Below, one piece after another: positions 32,250 through 34,798 of a DNA stretch of 34,798 nt. The notes beneath the pieces are model-generated. The model made no database searches. It was not told the DNA's origin and saw only the letters and a program-made list of their open reading frames with translations. Location of the stretch: the NCBI GenBank assembly GCA_020247305.1, contig JADCJE010000054.1, forward strand, positions 1-34,798, read 5' to 3'. Numbering within the stretch: position 1 is the stretch's first letter; each line of letters starts with the position of its first letter. The position numbers were made by a program, and so were the translations under genes. The stretch comes from Phycisphaerales bacterium (lineage in GTDB: Bacteria > Planctomycetota > UBA1135 > UBA2386).

Positions 32250-33344
32250 CTACTTGCCCGCGGCCTTCTTCATCGCCTTGCCCGCGCCGGGGACCGGCTT
32301 GCCCTGCACCACGGCCCACGCGATCTCCTGCATGCGCAGGGCCGCTGCCGGCGCCGGCGCCTTGTGCACCTTGCCCTGATGGTCGACTTCGTCGAACAGC
32401 GCCGCGCCCCAGCGTTTGCGGATCACGGTCGAGAGTCCTACCGGCGACTGGCCCGACAGCGTGGCGTAGTGCACGAGGCCGACGAAGTACTTGCCGTAGA
32501 CCGACAGGTGGATGTCGTCGTCGAACAGGTCCTTGCGCGAGGTGAATCCCTCGACGGTACCCGCCTCGATGGCGTCGACGAGCATGCCGAGCGCGCGGCC
32601 CGACGGGATCAGCGCCGGGCGCGACGACGGCACGGCCCTCTGCAGGTCGGCGACGAGCTTGTCCCACATCGGCGCGTCGGCGACGAGCCGCTGGCGCCAT
32701 GGCAGCTTCATCGTCGGCCCGCGGTCGTACATGCACGGCGTGTCCGTGCCGCTGTGGGTGCAGTGCCACGGCTCGTAGACGAAGACGCGCGCCTTCGGCG
32801 ACTTCGTCGCCAGCGCCTTGGCGAAGCGCGTCGCGTGGTCGAGCGTCTCCGGCATCTCGCCGATCTCGCGCGGCACGCTGTCGATCAGGACGAGCGCGTC
32901 CCACTCGCCCTTGGCGAACTCGTCCGACCACGTGCCGCCGAAGGTCGGCTCCTGCGGGCAGCGCGCCGACTCCGGCTTCTCGGCCTCGCCGAACTGCGAG
33001 GCCAGCGACGCGCCGATCTTGTGCTGTTCCCGGAAGCGGAAGTCGAGCTTGCCGCCGCGGTCCTTGGCGGCGACGAAACAGCCGGCGACGACGTCGGGGA
33101 TGTCGGCGGCGAGGCTGTGGCCGATGTAGAAGGCGTCGAGGCGGCCATCGCGGTACTCGGCCTTCGGCGCCGCCTTGGCGGCGTCCCTGTCCTTTGGCGC
33201 CGCGTCCTTTGGCGCCGCGTCCTTCGGCGCCGCGTCCTTCGGCGTCGCGGCCGGCTTGTCCTGGCCCGGGGCGGCGATGCTCGTCGCGGCGAGCGCCAGC
33301 AACGTCGGCAACAGGAACGACGCGAGCGGATTCGTCATCGGCAT
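32250..33344 (-). CDS. Secreted SGNH-like hydrolase
   Basis: A 364-aa protein. The signal peptide is 1-25 (FLLPTLLALAATSIAA). A Lys/Asp/Ala/Pro tandem linker (~31-60) follows. The catalytic domain begins LDAFYIGHSLAADIP, with S77 in the nucleophile position of the SGNH fold, and ends with D276/D277-x-H279 in FDDDIHLSVYGKYF, the Asp/His part of the triad. In between lies EWDALVLIDS, the usual central strand. The fold is used by esterases and acetylhydrolases; the substrate is unknown. It starts a run of four secreted proteins on this strand, 143 bp upstream of the YHYH gene, and is divergent from phoD. ATG 33338 is an alternative start. Confidence 0.75.
   Translation of the reverse strand: MPMTNPLASFLLPTLLALAATSIAAPGQDKPAATPKDAAPKDAAPKDAAPKDRDAAKAAPKAEYRDGRLDAFYIGHSLAADIPDVVAGCFVAAKDRGGKLDFRFREQHKIGASLASQFGEAEKPESARCPQEPTFGGTWSDEFAKGEWDALVLIDSVPREIGEMPETLDHATRFAKALATKSPKARVFVYEPWHCTHSGTDTPCMYDRGPTMKLPWRQRLVADAPMWDKLVADLQRAVPSSRPALIPSGRALGMLVDAIEAGTVEGFTSRKDLFDDDIHLSVYGKYFVGLVHYATLSGQSPVGLSTVIRKRWGAALFDEVDHQGKVHKAPAPAAALRMQEIAWAVVQGKPVPGAGKAMKKAAGK
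33191..33250 (-). repeat. 15-bp tandem repeat (x4) in the SGNH gene
   Basis: Units at 33191, 33206, 33221 and 33236 (plus strand CCTTTGGCGCCGCGT and variants). The first two are identical, the third differs at one base and the fourth at three. On the coding strand they give repeated Ala-Ala-Pro-Lys-Asp in the linker just after the signal peptide. Whole-codon units mean copy number can change without a frameshift. Confidence 0.85.
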
Positions 33345-33499
33345 GGTCTTGCGTGGGGCGGTGGCGGCGACGGCTGGCGCGCGATCGACTGCGCGCGCAG
33401 GTCCGTCCATGGGGCGGTCATCGACCCGCTGCAAGTCCTCACGGAAGTTTCGTCGGCAGTTGGCATGCGGGCGCGGTCGCGCCGCGGCAGCATGCCAGA

Positions 33500-34798
33500 A
33501 TGAACGCGCCCTTGCTGCCGAACCGTCGCGACTTCCTCGCCGGAGCCGCCGGCGGCCTCCTGCTGCCGCCGCTGCTCGCCAACGGCCCGCGCCATCGCCC
33601 GCGACCGCACCGCTTCGCCGCCGAGCCGTTCCAGCTCGGCGTCGCCTCGGGCGATCCGGCTGCGGACGGCATGGTGCTGTGGACGCGCCTGTGCGCCGAT
33701 CCGCTTGCACCCGACGGCGGCGTCGGCGCCGGCCCGATCGACGTCGCATGGGAACTGGCCGCCGACGACGGCATGCGCAAGGTGCTGCGGCGCGGCGTCG
33801 CGACCGCGACGGCCGAACTCGCGCACGCGGTGCACGTCGAGCTCGACGGCCTCGACGACGACCGGTGGTACTGGTTTCGCTTCCGCGCCGGCGACGCCGT
33901 GAGCCCGGTCGGCCGCACGCGCACGCTGCCGAAGCCGGCGGCCCGTCCCGACCGGCTGCGCTTCGCCTTCGCGTCGTGCCAGCACTGGGAGCAGGGGCTG
34001 TTCACCGCCTACGACGACATGGCGGCGCAGGACATCGACCTCGTGTTCCACCTCGGCGACTACATCTACGAATACGCCGGCAAGGACGGCCTCGTGCGCA
34101 AGCACCACGGCGGCAAGCTGAAGACGCTCGCCGACTACCGCGTCCGCCACGCGCAGTACCGCAGCGACCCGTCGCTGCAGCGCATGCACGCGCGCTGCCC
34201 GTGGTTCGTCACCTGGGACGACCACGAGGTCGAGAACAACTACGCCGACCTGGTCAGCGAGCGCGCCAAGGTCGATCGCGAGGTCTTCGCGCGCCAACGC
34301 GCCGCCGCCTACCAGGCGTACTACGAGGCGATGCCGCTGCGTCGGCGTTCGCTGCCGCAGGGCGCGGACATGCGCCTTCACCGCGATGCGCAGTGGGGCG
34401 ACCTCGCGCGCTTCTTCGTGCTCGACACGCGCCAGCACCGCAGCGACCAGCCCAACGGCGACGGCAAGCACCCGCTCAACGACGCCGCGCGCGATCCGCG
34501 CAACACGCTGCTCGGGCCCGAGCAGAAGCGCTGGTTGCTCGACGGCCTGGCGTCGTCGAACGCGACGTGGAACGTGCTCGCGCAGCAGGTGATGATGGGC
34601 CTCGTCGGCTTCCCCAAGCCGGCGGCGCCGGCGGCTGTGGACGCGGGCGCGACGGCGAAGGCGCGCGCGCGCGCCGCGGCGCAGGCGGCGACGGCCGACG
34701 TCGAGGGCCGCCGCTGGTCGATGGACCAGTGGCCGGGATACCTGCACGAACGCGCGGAGTTGCTGCGCTTCCTCGCCGAGCGCAAGGTCGCCAACCCG
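33500..34798 (+). CDS. phoD: PhoD-like alkaline phosphatase (3' truncated by the window)
   Basis: 433 codons, open to the right edge. A twin-arginine signal N8-R-R-D-F-L-A-G is followed by a hydrophobic AAGGLLLPPLL, so it is exported folded. The N-terminal PhoD domain (~45-145: FQLGVASGDPAADGMVLWTR, typical start) precedes the phosphatase core, with RFAFASCQHWEQG, LVFHLGDYIYEYAG and WFVTWDDHEVENNY carrying metal ligands, and ARFFVLDTRQHRS. The window stops at FLAERKVANP, just before the expected final GD-x-H metal motif. PhoD enzymes are Ca/Fe-dependent phosphomonoesterases or diesterases used for phosphate scavenging. Divergent from the SGNH gene across 155 bp; no clear Pho box was identified. 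Confidence 0.93.
   Translation, partial: MNAPLLPNRRDFLAGAAGGLLLPPLLANGPRHRPRPHRFAAEPFQLGVASGDPAADGMVLWTRLCADPLAPDGGVGAGPIDVAWELAADDGMRKVLRRGVATATAELAHAVHVELDGLDDDRWYWFRFRAGDAVSPVGRTRTLPKPAARPDRLRFAFASCQHWEQGLFTAYDDMAAQDIDLVFHLGDYIYEYAGKDGLVRKHHGGKLKTLADYRVRHAQYRSDPSLQRMHARCPWFVTWDDHEVENNYADLVSERAKVDREVFARQRAAAYQAYYEAMPLRRRSLPQGADMRLHRDAQWGDLARFFVLDTRQHRSDQPNGDGKHPLNDAARDPRNTLLGPEQKRWLLDGLASSNATWNVLAQQVMMGLVGFPKPAAPAAVDAGATAKARARAAAQAATADVEGRRWSMDQWPGYLHERAELLRFLAERKVANP

Overview
The window is very GC-rich, densely coded chromosomal DNA, most likely from a planctomycete (Planctomycetota). Three things support this. A cytochrome-like DUF1587/1592/1588/1585 protein is followed by a twin-arginine DUF1552 protein. 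There is a run of large secreted hydrolases (YHYH/metallophosphoesterase, GH29, PhoD, SGNH). The Kelch protein ends in a C-terminal domain of the kind I associate with secreted planctomycete proteins. I assign the phylum from gene content; no rRNA or tRNA gene is visible.

Layout, left to right. 1-177 (-) is the N-terminus of a protein that may be a Ser/Thr kinase. 350-2722 (+) is a secreted protein with 12 Kelch-like repeats. 2765-5687 (+) is a three-gene operon with ATGA overlaps: MerR regulator, VWA/MIDAS protein, orphan protein. 5698-6474 (-) is an MtfA-like zinc peptidase, divergent from a spermidine-synthase-like protein (6634-7329, +). A 17-bp-stem hairpin precedes the coupled DUF2868 / DUF3482-GTPase pair (7484-10413, +). 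A minus-strand block then runs from 18.8 kb down to 10.5 kb: DUF1592 protein, DUF1552 protein, small SET protein, REP-associated tyrosine transposase (RAYT), thrS and a MOSC protein. The RAYT is flanked by two families of short intergenic repeats, one copy of which forms the 3' end of the SET gene.

From 18.9 kb come a serine beta-lactamase-fold hydrolase and a GT87-like membrane glycosyltransferase (+), a GT39-like membrane protein (-), an Smr-domain protein (+), a secreted HExxH protein (-) and a small membrane protein (+). 25.5-33.3 kb (-) is a probable operon of four secreted proteins in transcription order: SGNH-like hydrolase, a YHYH + four EF-hand + metallophosphoesterase fusion, a degenerate-phosphoesterase/LamG protein, and a GH29 alpha-L-fucosidase. 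The window closes with the start of a Tat-exported PhoD phosphatase (+).

The items most worth following up are the YHYH-EF-hand-phosphoesterase fusion with its coupled apparent pseudo-phosphoesterase, the RAYT with its flanking repeats and the repeat-derived tail of the SET protein, the MerR-VWA-orphan operon, and the hairpin ahead of the GTPase pair. No CRISPR array, tRNA, rRNA or clear rho-independent terminator was seen.
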